A stretch of 64,000 bases of DNA from Scatophagus argus (taxonomy: Eukaryota > Chordata > Actinopteri > Scatophagidae), in assembly GCF_020382885.2 (NCBI RefSeq), contig NC_058502.1, positions 8,937,501 to 9,001,500 on the forward strand. Direction: 5' to 3'. Shown here piece by piece: positions 31,585 to 44,354 of the stretch. A model generated the notes under the pieces. It made no database searches. It saw only the letters and a program-made list of their open reading frames with translations, and had not been told where the DNA came from. Position numbers and translations under genes: made by a program. Numbering within the stretch: position 1 is the stretch's first letter; the number at the start of each line of letters is the position of its first letter.

Positions 31585-34500
31585 AATTTGCACACTGAAG
31601 AATGACTGTCGCTGTGCATTAAACATACATTGTGTCTCACACATGTAGAGCCTTGCCACAGAGACACAACTCGCACTGGAATAACACAAAGTAAAGTGCA
31701 CAGGTTACAGTGGTGGCTTGTGTGCTTCAGCGTGAGGTGTAACTCCACTCAATGACCACACTGAAAATTTCCACTCATGGGGGAAATGAACACAGAGACA
31801 AAGGTTTGTCTTCCAAGCCAGGTCTTTGACAACCCTCAGCTGTGGAAAGCCGCAAGGATAATCTCCTTCAGACAATGAGACAATGTTGAAGGCTCTGCAT
31901 GCAAATTATACTCTGCCATCTAAATTACAAAGACATACACAGACCTGAAGTCATCAGGCCTCATATCTCACTCATCGGGCCTCTTGGCTGTTAGGTTGCC
32001 AGAGGATGCTATAGAAACAACAGAGCAGAAATAATAAGAAAAAAAACACATGGGCCAAAACAAGAGTCTTGAATAATTGATTGTGTTTGTCTTTGCTGTT
32101 TGTGTGTATGAGTGTGTATGTGTGTGAGAGAGTAGGAGAGTTAAGACTGAGGGTCTGGACAGAGCTTATGCCCCAGAGCAGAGCAGACACATCCACTGGC
32201 CAATGGTTTGTGTTAAAAACTGTCTAATGGACCAAATGTGGGGGAAGGGCATGTTTGTGTGTGTGCAGACGCGTGTGTATGGGTATGTACGTGCATGCCT
32301 TTGCGTGTAAATTCAAACTGAAAGAGATGATGACGGTAGCAGTGTTTGATCCTGTCAAAAGAGGCTGAAACACGATGAGCTCATGTTAAAATCTGTAAAA
32401 ATTATTTCTCTTTTTGTGCTCAGTTACATGAGAATAAAATGAAGGAAAGATTTCCAGGATAACAAAGGCTTTTTGGTAAAAGCCTTAGAAATAGGTGTGT
32501 TGTAAGATGTTAAAAAGTCAATATACCTTCATTTTGTCTGCTGGTAATGAGCCATATTTTCTGGGGAAAATGGCTGCTTCTCCGGAGGCACCATGTCTAC
32601 TGAATGTGGCCCTGATCCTGGATAAAACAGAAGGCTCACCAATCAATCTCTCCAGGTTGCCCACAGCCAGAGAAAGCAGCTGCACCACATGTTTGCCTTG
32701 CGCGATAGCGACAAGTTAACATACGGGCAGCACAGTAACCATCCACAAGCAGCCTCTAGCTGTCTTATAATGAATTCCCACGGGGATGGGGAACTATCAG
32801 AGTCAGTGGTGTTACTGGAGGCTCGGAATAAAGTCAACACCTCTCCTTATACCTGATGAAGCTACGGCACGGCAGCACACACACACACTCACACACACAC
32901 ACACAGTCACAGCCACAACACTGAACTTGTAAAAATGCGAAACATATCATGTACACAACAAATAAACTGTACGGTTTATTAAATCACAAATTGGGCTTGA
33001 GTCAAATGTTTCTCCTTCACACTGTGATGATAAATACAAACAGTTTATTATCTTTTTAATAGGGCATGATTAGTCAAGATGGCAAATTTGCCACTCTAAA
33101 CGCAAAATATGTAGTAAATAAAATACTCATTTCATTCATTAGAATTTAAAAAGCAGGGTTTTATCTCCTTCAGCCTGATCTGGCCATTAGTGTCTACACC
33201 CAACTCTATTTAATGCATCCGAATCAGGAAGTGTTCATTCGGACTCTATCCAACAAATAATATCTACACTGTCTTGTCAGACATCGAAACATTTTCAGTC
33301 AGAAGTAGAAGCTATCAGAGGAAAAACCCATTTGGAGCTGTGGAACTACACAGGGCTTCTCGTGCAGAAGTCAAGCATGTTTTAGAGGTTCAAGTGGTTC
33401 TTAAAATAATGATGGTTGTACAAAACACTGGTGAACCATCTATTTTTAACTTAAAGCAGATATCCATGCTAACTACAAATGGAATTGGTACACCAGTAGG
33501 TGCTAAATCCTGTGTAAGCAGTGTTTTAGAGAATACCTGTAAAATGTATAGTTTACACCAAGTGCATATATTATGTGAGTAACCTCATAAATGTGAGGTT
33601 GTCTAATGACCCATTCTTGCATCGTCATTTCACGATAACTCTTTTGTTTCCACGAAAAGTCTTGGAACATCCGAGTCACACTTACACTGCAGGTATATGT
33701 TGGTCTATATAGATAAGTTAGTTCACCTCCAGGCCTCTGCTCTACCTCTCCCCAAGGGACGCTGTGTGAGTGATGAGAGGTGAAACTCCAGAGTTACCAG
33801 GGGGAAGGTTTCGGTGAAATCTGGTCCAAGTCTTTCTGTGTGCATCCCCATTTAGTGATGCACACAGATAAAATAAACAAAAACATTTAAAAACCACTCA
33901 CCATCACCGTGTTGTCCAGAGCTCATAGTGACAGTCATGACTGGAGTGTCACAACTGTGATTAGTTAACTTCAAAAATACATGGGATGTGTGATATTTAG
34001 TTGAAAAAAATAATGTGTTCATGACCACCTTTGAGCCACTATGCTATTTTAAAATATAAACAAAAATACATAAGCAAACAAAGGATCTTAAATTAAACTA
34101 GCCTATTAGAATATTGTGTTTCTATCAACTGGTGCATTAAAATAACATATCTCTGTTTATTCTATTTTATCCATTGAAGTTTGACCCAGATATTACATAT
34201 GCTCACACTTTGTCAGCATTTGCCAAATTTCTGTTTTGAAATGTGACTTTTTTTTATTGCACAATCAGCCCCTGTGGGTTCTCCTTCTCCTCCCAGTTCT
34301 TGACAACCCCAACCCTTCAGAGAGTGCTGTTTACAGAAAAATAAGCATAAAACTAAACTAAACATAAAACTACCACAGCTCTAGCATCTATTTTTGAATG
34401 CATATTTTGCAAAGTGATTCTGAGGGCATACACACAAACCAGAGATACAAGTGGTATACTTTTCGACAGATTCTGAGCAGAAGTGAATTGAGCAGAATTT

Positions 34501-35519
34501 GAAAAGTTCATTCCCTTATGTAATATTCACCATTTTAAGAAAATAATTAAAACTGACTGATAGCATACTATGAAAGTGCTGAGTTTGAATCAGCCAGAAT
34601 GAATATGTACAGCTATTTTCTATTTTTATAAGAATGTGTAAAGAAACAGATCAGTCCAGATACATAGACTTCCTTTAAGCACTGTAACAACATATTCTAT
34701 ATGCATGACATCTCCGCAGCAGACTTACAACCTATAGGGTTATGGGAGTAACACTCCGTAGAAGTCAAGCCTAAAACAGTCATGGTCTTTTCAGCAAATG
34801 ATTCATTATTCTTACTGGCCAAAAATGCAAACTCTGAAACTATAATGTTCCATTTCAACATTACTTTTCTTTGTTTCGGGTGGACCAATTCACAAAGGAC
34901 TGAATAAACAGAAAAGGCCTCTAATATCTGTGAAAAGGGAAACATACCCCACTAAAATTAACTGAATTTTTGTCATTTCCCCACTAGATGTCACCCACTG
35001 ACCATGCAATACAAGCTGTGTTACTCGCAAGGTGCCATACAATTTTGAGTGAGGACACATTTCATCTCCACTGTATCATCATCAACAACCAAGCCAATAA
35101 AAAAAGTTTCATCATGAATAATGTAATTTGTTAGTAGAATTTTATGTTTTACTTGTATTTCTGGGAACTTAAATAATTACTATTCATATGAAAATCACAT
35201 TTATGAAGCATATCTGACTTGTGAGCACAAGACTAGAAAAAGGTTTATGCTGCTTCTGCTGGCTAGTTGTTATTTATTTATTTATTGGCTTATTTGACTT
35301 TATTTGCTTCAAATATAATCAAAATGCCTACATCCTGAGCACATTTGTCCCACCCATCAGAAGACATTTTAATTGTCTTTAGTCTGAGTTAGCAGGCATT
35401 AATGTGTAATGTAATGAAATAAAGTTGAATGCACAGAAAATAAATAGTGAATACACATCTACTAATATGATGCTCAGGAGGATGGATGGAGCCAGGATGT
35501 GGCATGTGTGCATGACATC

Positions 35520-35700
35520 ATTTCTCCATGTACTGTGCGCCATTTTGGACGAAAAAAAATCACGGATAATTTCCGTGGTCTTGACAGATCTGGACCCGAG
35601 TCTTCACACTGATTGTGGATGCTATCTATTTCCCCGAGCAAGCCGCATTGGTTGATTAGGTATTGGAAGCCGTGTACAGCAAGTGCTGCTACATGAAGCA
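35520..35700 (+). promoter_or_regulatory. ppp2r2d: ppp2r2d promoter and 5' UTR
   Basis: The 180 bp before the ppp2r2d ATG include GCGCCATTTTGG at 35537-35548. This is a good YY1-type initiator element of the kind found at TATA-less housekeeping promoters. Transcription probably starts just downstream. No TATA box is seen. Confidence 0.5.
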
Positions 35701-38700
35701 ATGGCGGGTAAGCTACTTTTGAAGGGAAGAAAATGACCCACCTCACTTGGTGTGTGATGGCCTGAATCTGCAAGTTAGCTAGCCAACGTTAGCGCTGGCA
35801 AGCTAAGTTGCTAGTTGTCAAACTGTGTCACTGTCAGGTCATTTTGTCGCCAGACGTAACGTGCATCGGATACAAACTAACGCCGTGTTCTTCTTACAGG
35901 AGTTGCAGGAGGAAATGATTTTCAGTGGTGTTTCTCTCAAGTGAAAGGAGCGATAGATGAAGATGTTGCGGAAGGTATGTGGCTAACGTTAGCTTGGCGG
36001 CTAGGCTAATGCGCTGGGTAGCTAGCTAGATAGTCTGGTGATGATGCTCTGGGGGCTTCGCATGATATGCACGATAGCTGGGTGGTGTGACAGGATTTTA
36101 TATGAGACAGCTATCGTGAGTGGTGTGAGTCTGTTAATGGGTCAGTTGCACAAACACCCTCCCCTTTGTAAATTACAGTATGTCGCTAGCTAGCTGTATG
36201 CTAGGTGGAAGGCTAAGCTATTAAAGGGGAGCGACCGTGTCCATGACGTCAATGTGCTGCGTCCATAAATTGTCGAGTGACATCATGCTTGTTTTCATTC
36301 ATTCAAACATGAATGGGTGTACGTGTTGTGCGTGTTTGGCTGTCAGTGTGCCCGATGCTTTATCTCAGAAAAGTGAAACTGCCATCAGACTGCAGGCTTA
36401 CATGATAACATTAGTCTAGCTGTCAACAGTACCATCATCCGGAAAGCTGAGCTATTCAGTTTGATTCACTGTGATTTATGCCTGTTTTCAGCGGACATAA
36501 TCTCAACAGTTGAGTTCAACTATTCTGGAGAATTGCTTGCAACTGGAGATAAAGGAGGCAGAGTAGTGATATTTCAACATGAACAGGAGGTAAGAATCCT
36601 ATAGAATGATGAATGTATCATGTCAGAGGTTCAACGCTGACCATGTTGCAGTGTATATGCTTTGTGACTTATGTTTGCAATGTTTGTTTTCAGTCTAAGA
36701 ATCGTCCACACCTGCGTGGGGAGTACAACGTCTATAGCACTTTTCAGAGTCACGAGCCAGAATTTGACTATTTGAAAAGTTTAGAAATTGAGGAAAAAAT
36801 TAATAAAATAAGATGGCTACCCCAACAAAACGCTGCTCACTTTCTACTTTCGACAAATGGTAGGAGTTTATCCCTTATCTGTTTTGATTATTTGGTGATT
36901 AGAAAATTTAAAACTGTAATTTAACAGTGAATCTATAAAATGAACAACTTTCTTGTCTGTTTGTGTTAGATAAAACTATCAAATTGTGGAAAATAAGTGA
37001 AAGAGATAAACGAGCGGAAGGTTACAACCTGAAAGATGAAGATGGACGACTCAGAGATCCCTTTAGAATCACCTCTTTACGGGTTTGTTTAATCACAGAT
37101 CAGACCTACCTAATTTTTGAACGTGGCCTTTTAATGTCGTATCGCTGAGTGCATGTTGTGTGTTTCAGGTACCAGTACTGATGCCAATGGATCTCATGGT
37201 AGAAGCAAGCCCACGGAGGATCTTTGCAAATGCGCACACCTATCACATTAATTCCATTTCTGTAAATAGTGATCATGAAACGTACCTCTCTGCAGATGAC
37301 CTAAGAATAAATCTATGGCACTTGGAAATCACAGACAGAAGTTTTAGTATCCTTTTTCTTCATGAGAATACAGATATTGTGGTTTACAGGCCAGTGGTTT
37401 TTGCATTGTATTTTTACGAAACAAGACTGCTAGTTCTTTAACAGTGTGTTCCCAGATATTGTAGACATCAAGCCCGCCAACATGGAGGAACTGACAGAAG
37501 TAATCACAGCTGCTGAGTGCCATCCACATCAATGCAATGTATTTGTGTACAGCAGTAGCAAAGGCACCATCCGCCTGTGTGACATGCGGGCAGCAGCACT
37601 CTGCGATAGGCACTCAAAGTGTAAGTACCTCCACTGTAGTGTTGCAATGTTTAGCTAGTTAATTTATGTATCATTATGACACTAATTGATTAGAATTTTG
37701 ATAAGCACATTAAGTAATTTACTAGTTCAGTACTGCTTTATGTAAAATTTAGATTTCCTGCTTGTCTGTTCTGTATTTTATAATAAATTGATAATGTTTA
37801 TGGTCTTTTGACCTTTGGTCGGACAGAATTATTTGACATGTACTAAGTTTAACGTTATTGAAATCATTTGGTGGTGTCGCTTGTTGGGAATATTTTCAAA
37901 ACTATTTTAGAAATCAGAAGTTGTGAGGATATGTCTTTTATTACAGTCTTTGAGGAGCCTGAGGATCCAAGCAGCCGATCCTTTTTCTCTGAGATCATCT
38001 CCTCCATCTCGGACGTGAAGTTCAGTCACAGCGGACGCTATATGATGACACGTGACTACCTCTCCGTCAAAGTTTGGGACCTCAACATGGAGAACAGGCC
38101 AGTGGAGACGTATCAGGTGCATAAACATAATAATCTAGTATCTATCAAACATTTGTTGCTTCTGCATTCTTAAATGCCAGGATTTGCTGTTTTTCTTTGT
38201 CATTTGATAAATGATGATACATTTAAAAAAAACTCTGAGTCTTGAAGTGTTGGTTGTGCAAAAGAGGCAATTTAAAGAGTCTGGACTGTGGGAAATTGTG
38301 ATTTTTTTTTGGGGGGGGGGTGACTTTGTCAGACTTGTCTTTTAATTGGGAAAATAATTGTCAGATTAATGAATAATTGTTGGTTGCAGCACTAGCAATA
38401 GCATTGATATAAAAATGAAAGAAATAGAAAAGGATATGATCCTTTTATTGGATGACTTGCAAGTAGCCTGACAAGTAACTTCACAGGTGTTAGCACAGGT
38501 TAGCCATGCAGCCTGAGGACAGTTCTTAACTCACCTTTCACTGATGTGGAAACGTGGGGCAAAAGTGCAGTACTCAGGATTGTGTTAGTTAGATGAGCTC
38601 TTGTAATGGTGACAGATGAAAACATTAAGCTAAGTAATGTTTTTTTCCTCAGGTCCATGAATACCTTCGCAGTAAACTCTGCTCCTTGTATGAAAACGAC

Positions 38701-39172
38701 TGCATCTTTGACAAGTTCGAGTGCTGCTGGAATGGCAGTGACAGGTAAATGTTCTTGTTCTTGCACTTCATGTTCATATTATACTTATTTTGTGTTCCTG
38801 AATTATAGTTTAGTTATCAGTCACTGGTGACATTGTCCACACACACACACAGGTTAATGTTGACAAATTATTTTTATCTTTCTCTCTATCAGTGCCATCA
38901 TGACTGGCTCCTACAACAACTTCTTCCGAATGTTTGACCGCAACACCAGGCGGGACATCACACTAGAGGCATCCCGGGAGAGCAGCAAACCACGGGCCAC
39001 GCTCAAACCACGCAAAGTGTCCACTGGTGGCAAGAGGAAGAAGGATGAGATCAGCGTAGACAGCCTGGACTTCAACAAGAAGATCCTCCACACTGCCTGG
39101 CACCCCAAAGATAACGTGATAGCTGTGGCAGCCACAAACAACTTGTACATTTTCCAGGACAAAATCAACTAG
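35701..39172 (+). CDS. ppp2r2d: PP2A regulatory subunit B55 delta
   Basis: Encodes the B55-delta WD40 subunit that directs protein phosphatase 2A to its substrates and is held in check in mitosis by Greatwall-phosphorylated ENSA/ARPP19. Coding exons: 35701-35707, 35900-35974, 36492-36589, 36694-36859, 36970-37082, 37169-37346, 37456-37620, 37947-38116, 38653-38744 and 38893-39172. They sum to 1,344 nt, 447 residues plus TAG, with every junction GT-AG and in phase. The length equals B55 alpha and is a few residues shorter than human delta. The delta assignment rests on [46 protein letters not shown] and HPHQCNVF, where alpha differs. The propeller includes the [10 protein letters not shown] segment with D197, a substrate-contact residue in B55 alpha. 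Exon 1 contributes only seven coding bases. The stop is followed by a long 3' UTR. Confidence 0.96.
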
Positions 39173-40575
39173 AAGATTTGGGACTCCAGAGGATAGGGCT
39201 TTTACCGTACCTGTGTAGTTAAGCCTACTACTTGTCTATCTGTATAAGAAGAAACAGCCTCGTTGTCCTCCTGGTGAAGAATTCGAAAGCACGTGTCTAC
39301 TTTTTTTGCCACAGGAGGTTGATCCATAGGCCTGTTTTATTTTGAGTCTGAGCTTAGGTTGTTTTTGCCTTTGGCACCAGGGCAATCAACATGCCCCCCT
39401 GACCCAGAAAGCCCAATTCGGGTCTAATTGATGGAATGGCACTCCCTAGAGGTCAAACTCTTGAACGTTGGTGTTTGTGTTGACATTTTAAGCCTTCATT
39501 TCATGATTTAACAACAGAACTCTTGGAAGCCCTTAAAATGACGTCTTGTCAAAGTTGTAACATCATCTCAAAGATTATGGGCCCTCTGAAGCACGAATTA
39601 ATGGCCAAAAAGCCTAACTGTAACATTCCCCCATTGGCCATGTATCCAGGCCAAACTGCTGGTGGAAGAGGCCATGAATTTGGAAAGTGGACCTGTTTCT
39701 TTTCTCCCCCTCCCTCCTCTTACTTTACCCCAGTCAATACAGTGACATAATTTCATTGACTGTATCTACTCAAGTACACCTTGTCATCCACATAATAAAA
39801 GAAACTAAAACTACAGATGTGTTTTTAAATTTAGAAGTATGTATTAAAACATGTTTATTGCTTTGCATGTTTTTATGTTGTAGAGAGGTGGAAAAATGTC
39901 CAGTCACACCACTGTCTTTGAGCAGATCTCAAGCAAACTTGTTATGGAAAAACTATTTGGGGCTACCAGTTTCAGAACCACTGCTGGAGACAACCGATAA
40001 TGTGTTTGTGTCAAGAGATTATTTTCAAGTTTATGACCATGTTTTAGGATGCAGGCTGGAAACTACATGGCACAAGATGGGCCCCAGGACAAAGGGAATC
40101 TGCAGCCTTAATACCTACTTCTATCAGTGACAGCTACAAGTTACGTCCCCAAACGTTTTACAAACCTCATGTGCATTATTTGTAAATCCTATTTTATAGA
40201 GTTATGTTCTCATATACTGCTGCTATATGTGGCTGTCTATGAAAATACAAAGGATGAAAATTGCACACCATACAGTTTATGTGATAGAGTGCCTCTGAAT
40301 TATGTAATAAGTAGGAATTCAGGCAGGCCTCATACATGTGCCCTTATTCATTTATTAGGGATGTCACACAAATTTGAACCGCGTATTGCAAATGTGGATC
40401 TCATCTCCGTAGTTGTGAATGCAGAAATGAAGGTTGATTACACAAAACGTATACTGATGACATTAAAACACATAATAATGCATTGTCTTTGTCCATTGAT
40501 TCCTAACATGGTGGCAATGTATTCACTTGTTTATTATTTTGACCAAAGTTCAATAAAATTTTAATTGTGTTCATC
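39173..40575 (+). other. ppp2r2d: ppp2r2d 3' UTR with poly(A) signal
   Basis: Non-coding sequence after the TAG, ending soon after a canonical AATAAA at 40552-40557. An earlier AATAAA near 39795-39800 could give a shorter form. Two ORFs of 147 and 145 codons (39687-40130 and 40127-40564) lie in the UTR back to back; they resemble no family I recognise and are probably chance. The 3' end was set from the signal and is approximate. Confidence 0.65.
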
Positions 40576-40649
40576 GGCATGTATTATTCCTCTGACCGTC
40601 AACTTCATGCTTCTGTATATTGACTGGTTTATAAATTCATCGGGGCCAT

Positions 40650-41216
40650 ACATGATTTTCCAGTTTTTATTTTGAGTTAAAATGAAGAAAATGCATTGTA
40701 TCAGCTCTTGGTTACATATCTGATTTTCTTGTAATCACAATTTACACTTTCACAAACAGAGCAATCAATAATTAATGCAATCACTTAAAACACTAAGCTA
40801 ATGATCCCAAGTCAAAACCATCCCCTTTATCCACCACTGATCTTAATAAAAATATTCAACAGTATTTCATTTTAAGTCAACAGTGATTTTTCCATTGCAA
40901 AAAAAAAGAAAAAAGGCAATGACACACAGTATATGTCAGTTCCCTAACGTGCAGATTTAAGGTGCAGGAAGCAGCAGAACAGTCATCTCCAGGCCAGGAC
41001 AGGGAGTGAGGACTGGTCACTGTGGTGTTCTGAATTCTATGTCATGAAACAGCAATAACAGATCCTCAACTCCCTGCCCTGGTACGACATGGGGTGCTCA
41101 ATCAGATTGGACTGCGTCACGTGGCCTCATCTCCGTTGATTTTCGTAAGGTCCCATTTTAAGGCATGCCAAGATGGTCACTTCAAGGTGACAAGGTGTCG
41201 CAACACATCACCCCAC
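40650..41216 (-). other. bnip3: bnip3 3' UTR
   Basis: Sequence after the bnip3 stop codon. On the minus strand a canonical AATAAA lies at 40666-40671, so the transcript should end near 40650. That places the bnip3 and ppp2r2d ends only about 75 bp apart, tail to tail. Confidence 0.6.
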
Positions 41217-43603
41217 TTAGTAGGTGTTGTGGGAGGTTATACGCTTCCCAATGTATATCCTGCAAGGTGAGAAACAATCATGTAAAATAAGAGTGGGAGA
41301 GTGAGTTTATGTATCCACTTCATCACCATAGCTATGTCACTATAAAACATTTGTGTGCCAAAACAGACACTGTGTTGGAGTAATGCTCTGTTGACAAATT
41401 CCAAGCCACCAAGTAGACTTTCCTAATAAAGCAAGTGATATTCTCTGCCTTTGTAAAAACAAAATACTTGGGACACGCCAGACTTAACTGAGTGACATGT
41501 ATACTCTCAGGTTTAGGAATCAAGTCCTGAGCGTACTGGCAGTTTTTATTTACCCACTAAATCTGAGACAATGAAAAACAGGAAACATTTCTAGCGACCT
41601 ATAAAGCCAATCAACCTATAATTGGAACTATCAGCATGTTTATGTTCTGTGTGGTGATTGTGTTTGTTGTCGTAGCGCTGTTCTCTGCTGTCATGTATTC
41701 GATAGAGGCTCACAGAAGTAATCTCATAATTTATGGCATGATGGAAATGAAAATGAAATCGCTGTCCCACGACCAAAACACCAAGACACAAAACTGGGAT
41801 CCACCTCTTACAAATTGATTGACAGGTCATTTAATACAAAGACTAACACTAGGCAACTACTAAATTATTCATGTTGTGTTGGAGCAAATAAATGTCTGCA
41901 TTCATCAGTTATGTTTCTGAACACTGAGGGTCCATACTTTCATGTACGATTATTTAAAAAATATGTTTTATCTGTACATTGATTTTTAAATTAATTATGT
42001 GAATATACATCAACTGAATGCGGTCAGAAATCTGGGCTTTAAACAGAGTCCTTTGCCATTGCCTCTAGAATTTCCTATTAAATGTTTTTGCTGTGTGAGT
42101 TTAAATGATGTTGCTTACCCAAGGCCAACAGCAAGTATGTGAGAAATGATTAATGAGGGAAGGAAAAGCTTCAGAAAGTCAGCAGACAGAACACCTCCCT
42201 TCTTCATGACGCGGGTGTTCCTAATGCTGAGAGAGGTCGAGCGCTTCGGGTGCTTCAGCAGGAACTCCCTACAGAGGAGCACATTAATTTTTCACTGTTT
42301 TGAATTCATTAAAATCAATGAGTGCTGGTCTAATGTCATTCTGACACATCTGCTCACTCTATCATGACTGTAATCGCTACCACTTTATTTAATGGTTGTG
42401 ACTTGTGCATCCAAATAATATTCATGTAGTACAGTCCTCAATAATTTGTTTTATTGTTTTTAACAGCCTTTGAAGACTTGTGTAAACTAAGACAACCTAA
42501 ACGTGACATGAAATTAAAAAAGAAAAAAAAAAATCATACCAAAATACTAAACTAAAAATTTAAATTAGCAGAGGCTACATACTTTGGTGGACTGTTCTCA
42601 GGTCGACTGGACCAGTCCCAAATCCAGTCAGCATTTTTCTTCATCAGGTTCTCTACCTCTCTTCTCCTTTCTTGGAAGTCTTCGTCTGACTAAAAACACC
42701 AATTGTGGATAATCAAATGCTGTAAGAACACATCTAGCAACAACTTGGCATTCACAGATATTTAACAAAGCTACGCTGTGAAACATCACATGAACTTTCA
42801 TAAAACTAAACGTAGTGATTTAGATACATAGATTTTGATACAAGTCAGTGTTTCCAACAGTTTTACCTGTGAGCTGTTTCCCTCTGAGCTTCTCCACAGA
42901 AGGAGGGGGGTCTGTGCTCTCAGTGGGCTGTTGTGAAGAAGACAACATAACTTTGGTCACTTAACACACATTGTTCCTCGACAATTTTCATTACAGCAAA
43001 ACATATAGTGTCTTTCCCCTTCTTTTCCTCAAAAGACCTGTTGCATTGAGAGCTTCCTCTGGAGCTGCTTCTGCCTGACTCGTGCTGTGCATCCAGCAGC
43101 ATTTTCTCCAAGTCAGCCTCCTGGATGGACGTGGGGATTTGCTCTTGGCTTCCGCGATGACTAGCACTTTGAGACCCAGTGCCACTGAAATGCAGCTCCA
43201 CCCAGGAACCTTAACGTTGAATTAATACACAGTAGTTAAACTCTGATGGGTATCCAGTACGGTCTTACTGGCCTATAAAGGCTAGAAACTGGGGTACAGC
43301 AGAAAAGTGAGCGGAGACCTTAGGGACTATTATTGTCTTAAAGGTATTTCGCAATACTGCAAATAAGGTAATTAGAGGTCTCTCCATGTCTTAAAATTGA
43401 TAAAATAACACAGCAGTTATTAGGGCAAATTAGCTTGATAAGTCGACTGTCCAAGTGCACAGGCTAGGTTAGCTGACTTAACATTTATTATCTTCTTAAC
43501 TCGGCCACGACTAGCATCAACACTGGTGAGCTCCGAGCTGATTTGTCTTTGGCAACTTACTTTGTAAGCTCTCGTCCGACGAATTGTCCTTCTGGAGCGA
43601 CAT
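41217..43603 (-). CDS. bnip3: BCL2-interacting protein 3, mitophagy receptor
   Basis: Tail-anchored outer-mitochondrial-membrane protein that recruits LC3/GABARAP to mitochondria, usually induced by hypoxia. Minus-strand coding exons: 43561-43603, 43038-43209, 42867-42927, 42583-42689, 42119-42268 and 41217-41259; total 576 nt, 191 residues plus TAA, all in phase. Visible features: the LC3-interacting motif W17-V-E-L20 (SSWVELHF), the [13 protein letters not shown] segment, the BH3-like region with [14 protein letters not shown], and a C-terminal membrane helix (about 162-182) with S170, H171, A174, G178 and G182. These match human S172/H173/A176/G180/G184 of the dimer interface. The tail [14 protein letters not shown] resembles NIX (BNIP3L), but NADWIWDW and the ppp2r2d neighbour favour bnip3. 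The exon 2 donor (GTCTTT) is weak and the following intron is only 110 bp. Human BNIP3 has 194 residues. Confidence 0.94.
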
Positions 43604-44000
43604 GGTGCTGGTATAATCGTGCGGGTCCACTTGTTTACGCCGTTTAAAAAGCCTAAATGTAAGCGAAATGGTGGCGAAATCTCTGTAAGCAGCAGGCTCT
43701 CCAACTGCAACAAAAACAATGACGCAATATTGTGTTTATCTAAAACGTGATTGGCTCTCAATGGACACGCATAGCACGCAGACTGCTACTGGGTCCGCAC
43801 TATTACTACGCCGGCGTACGCCCGTCGTGTGCCAATAGAGGGAGTCTGCACACTATTCAAAAAGTCAATGGGCTCAATGTGTTAAGCGGCGCACCGGCGC
43901 AGAGAAATGCAGCAGACCCACGGTTTGCCACACAGGCGCATGCGCACTCGTACACGCGCTTCCAAATAATCTCAATAAACATGCTTGCCATTTGCCAAGG
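43604..44000 (-). promoter_or_regulatory. bnip3: bnip3 promoter with hypoxia-element cores and NRF1 palindrome
   Basis: CpG-containing sequence upstream of the bnip3 ATG. Hypoxia-response cores (RCGTG) occur at 43745-43749 (plus), 43766-43770 (minus) and 43775-43779 (minus), 140-180 bp above the start codon. An inverted CCAAT box (ATTGG) at 43750-43754 directly follows the first. A perfect NRF1 palindrome, GCGCATGCGC, lies at 43936-43945. HIF-1 control of BNIP3 is well established in mammals; function of these particular sites is inference. Confidence 0.6.
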
Positions 44001-44354
44001 CTCATTAGCTTAGCTAATATTTATGAATGTACGCGACGCTATACACATGTAAGCTTATTTTAAATTTTGATTGAACCTTATTATAGCAGCTCCACACACC
44101 TGTCCACAGACAGCAGTCAGAGCTCATTTCTCCCCCTTCTCTAAATTATTTGTAATGTAATTTCAGCATTCAGCATATTGTGCATACAATAGACCACATG
44201 ATGAAGGTCATGAACCTGACCTTTAAATTAAAAAATGAAATACAGTATTTTGAAATTCAACATTAAACTGACATTCTGTTGCACTGTCTTTATGTTTAGT
44301 CTTGTGTTGAGCAGTGTAAAGAGCCCCAAGCCATCTGCAGCTGCACAACTGCTT

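Larger units (their letters stand above)
23371..35499. other. 12-kb gene-free interval between ebf3 and ppp2r2d
   Basis: No exon chain with family similarity could be recognised on either strand. The interval contains AT-rich DNA, (AAT)n at about 23430-23456, TTA-rich runs at about 24481-24522 and 26871-26897, an A26 run at 31244-31269, a CA tract near 32878-32907, G-rich or C-rich runs at 26190-26213, 26314-26333 and 26654-26677, and the enhancer-like block at 25440-25830. GLRX3 and TCERG1L, which separate EBF3 from PPP2R2D in human, are not visible here. Plus-strand ORFs at 27.5-28.9 kb (up to 165 codons) look like chance and match no domain I know. Confidence 0.7.

Noticed and set aside
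39687-40564. Two back-to-back ORFs after ppp2r2d as a second gene
   Set aside because: They lie in the ppp2r2d 3' UTR before its AATAAA, with no recognisable protein features.
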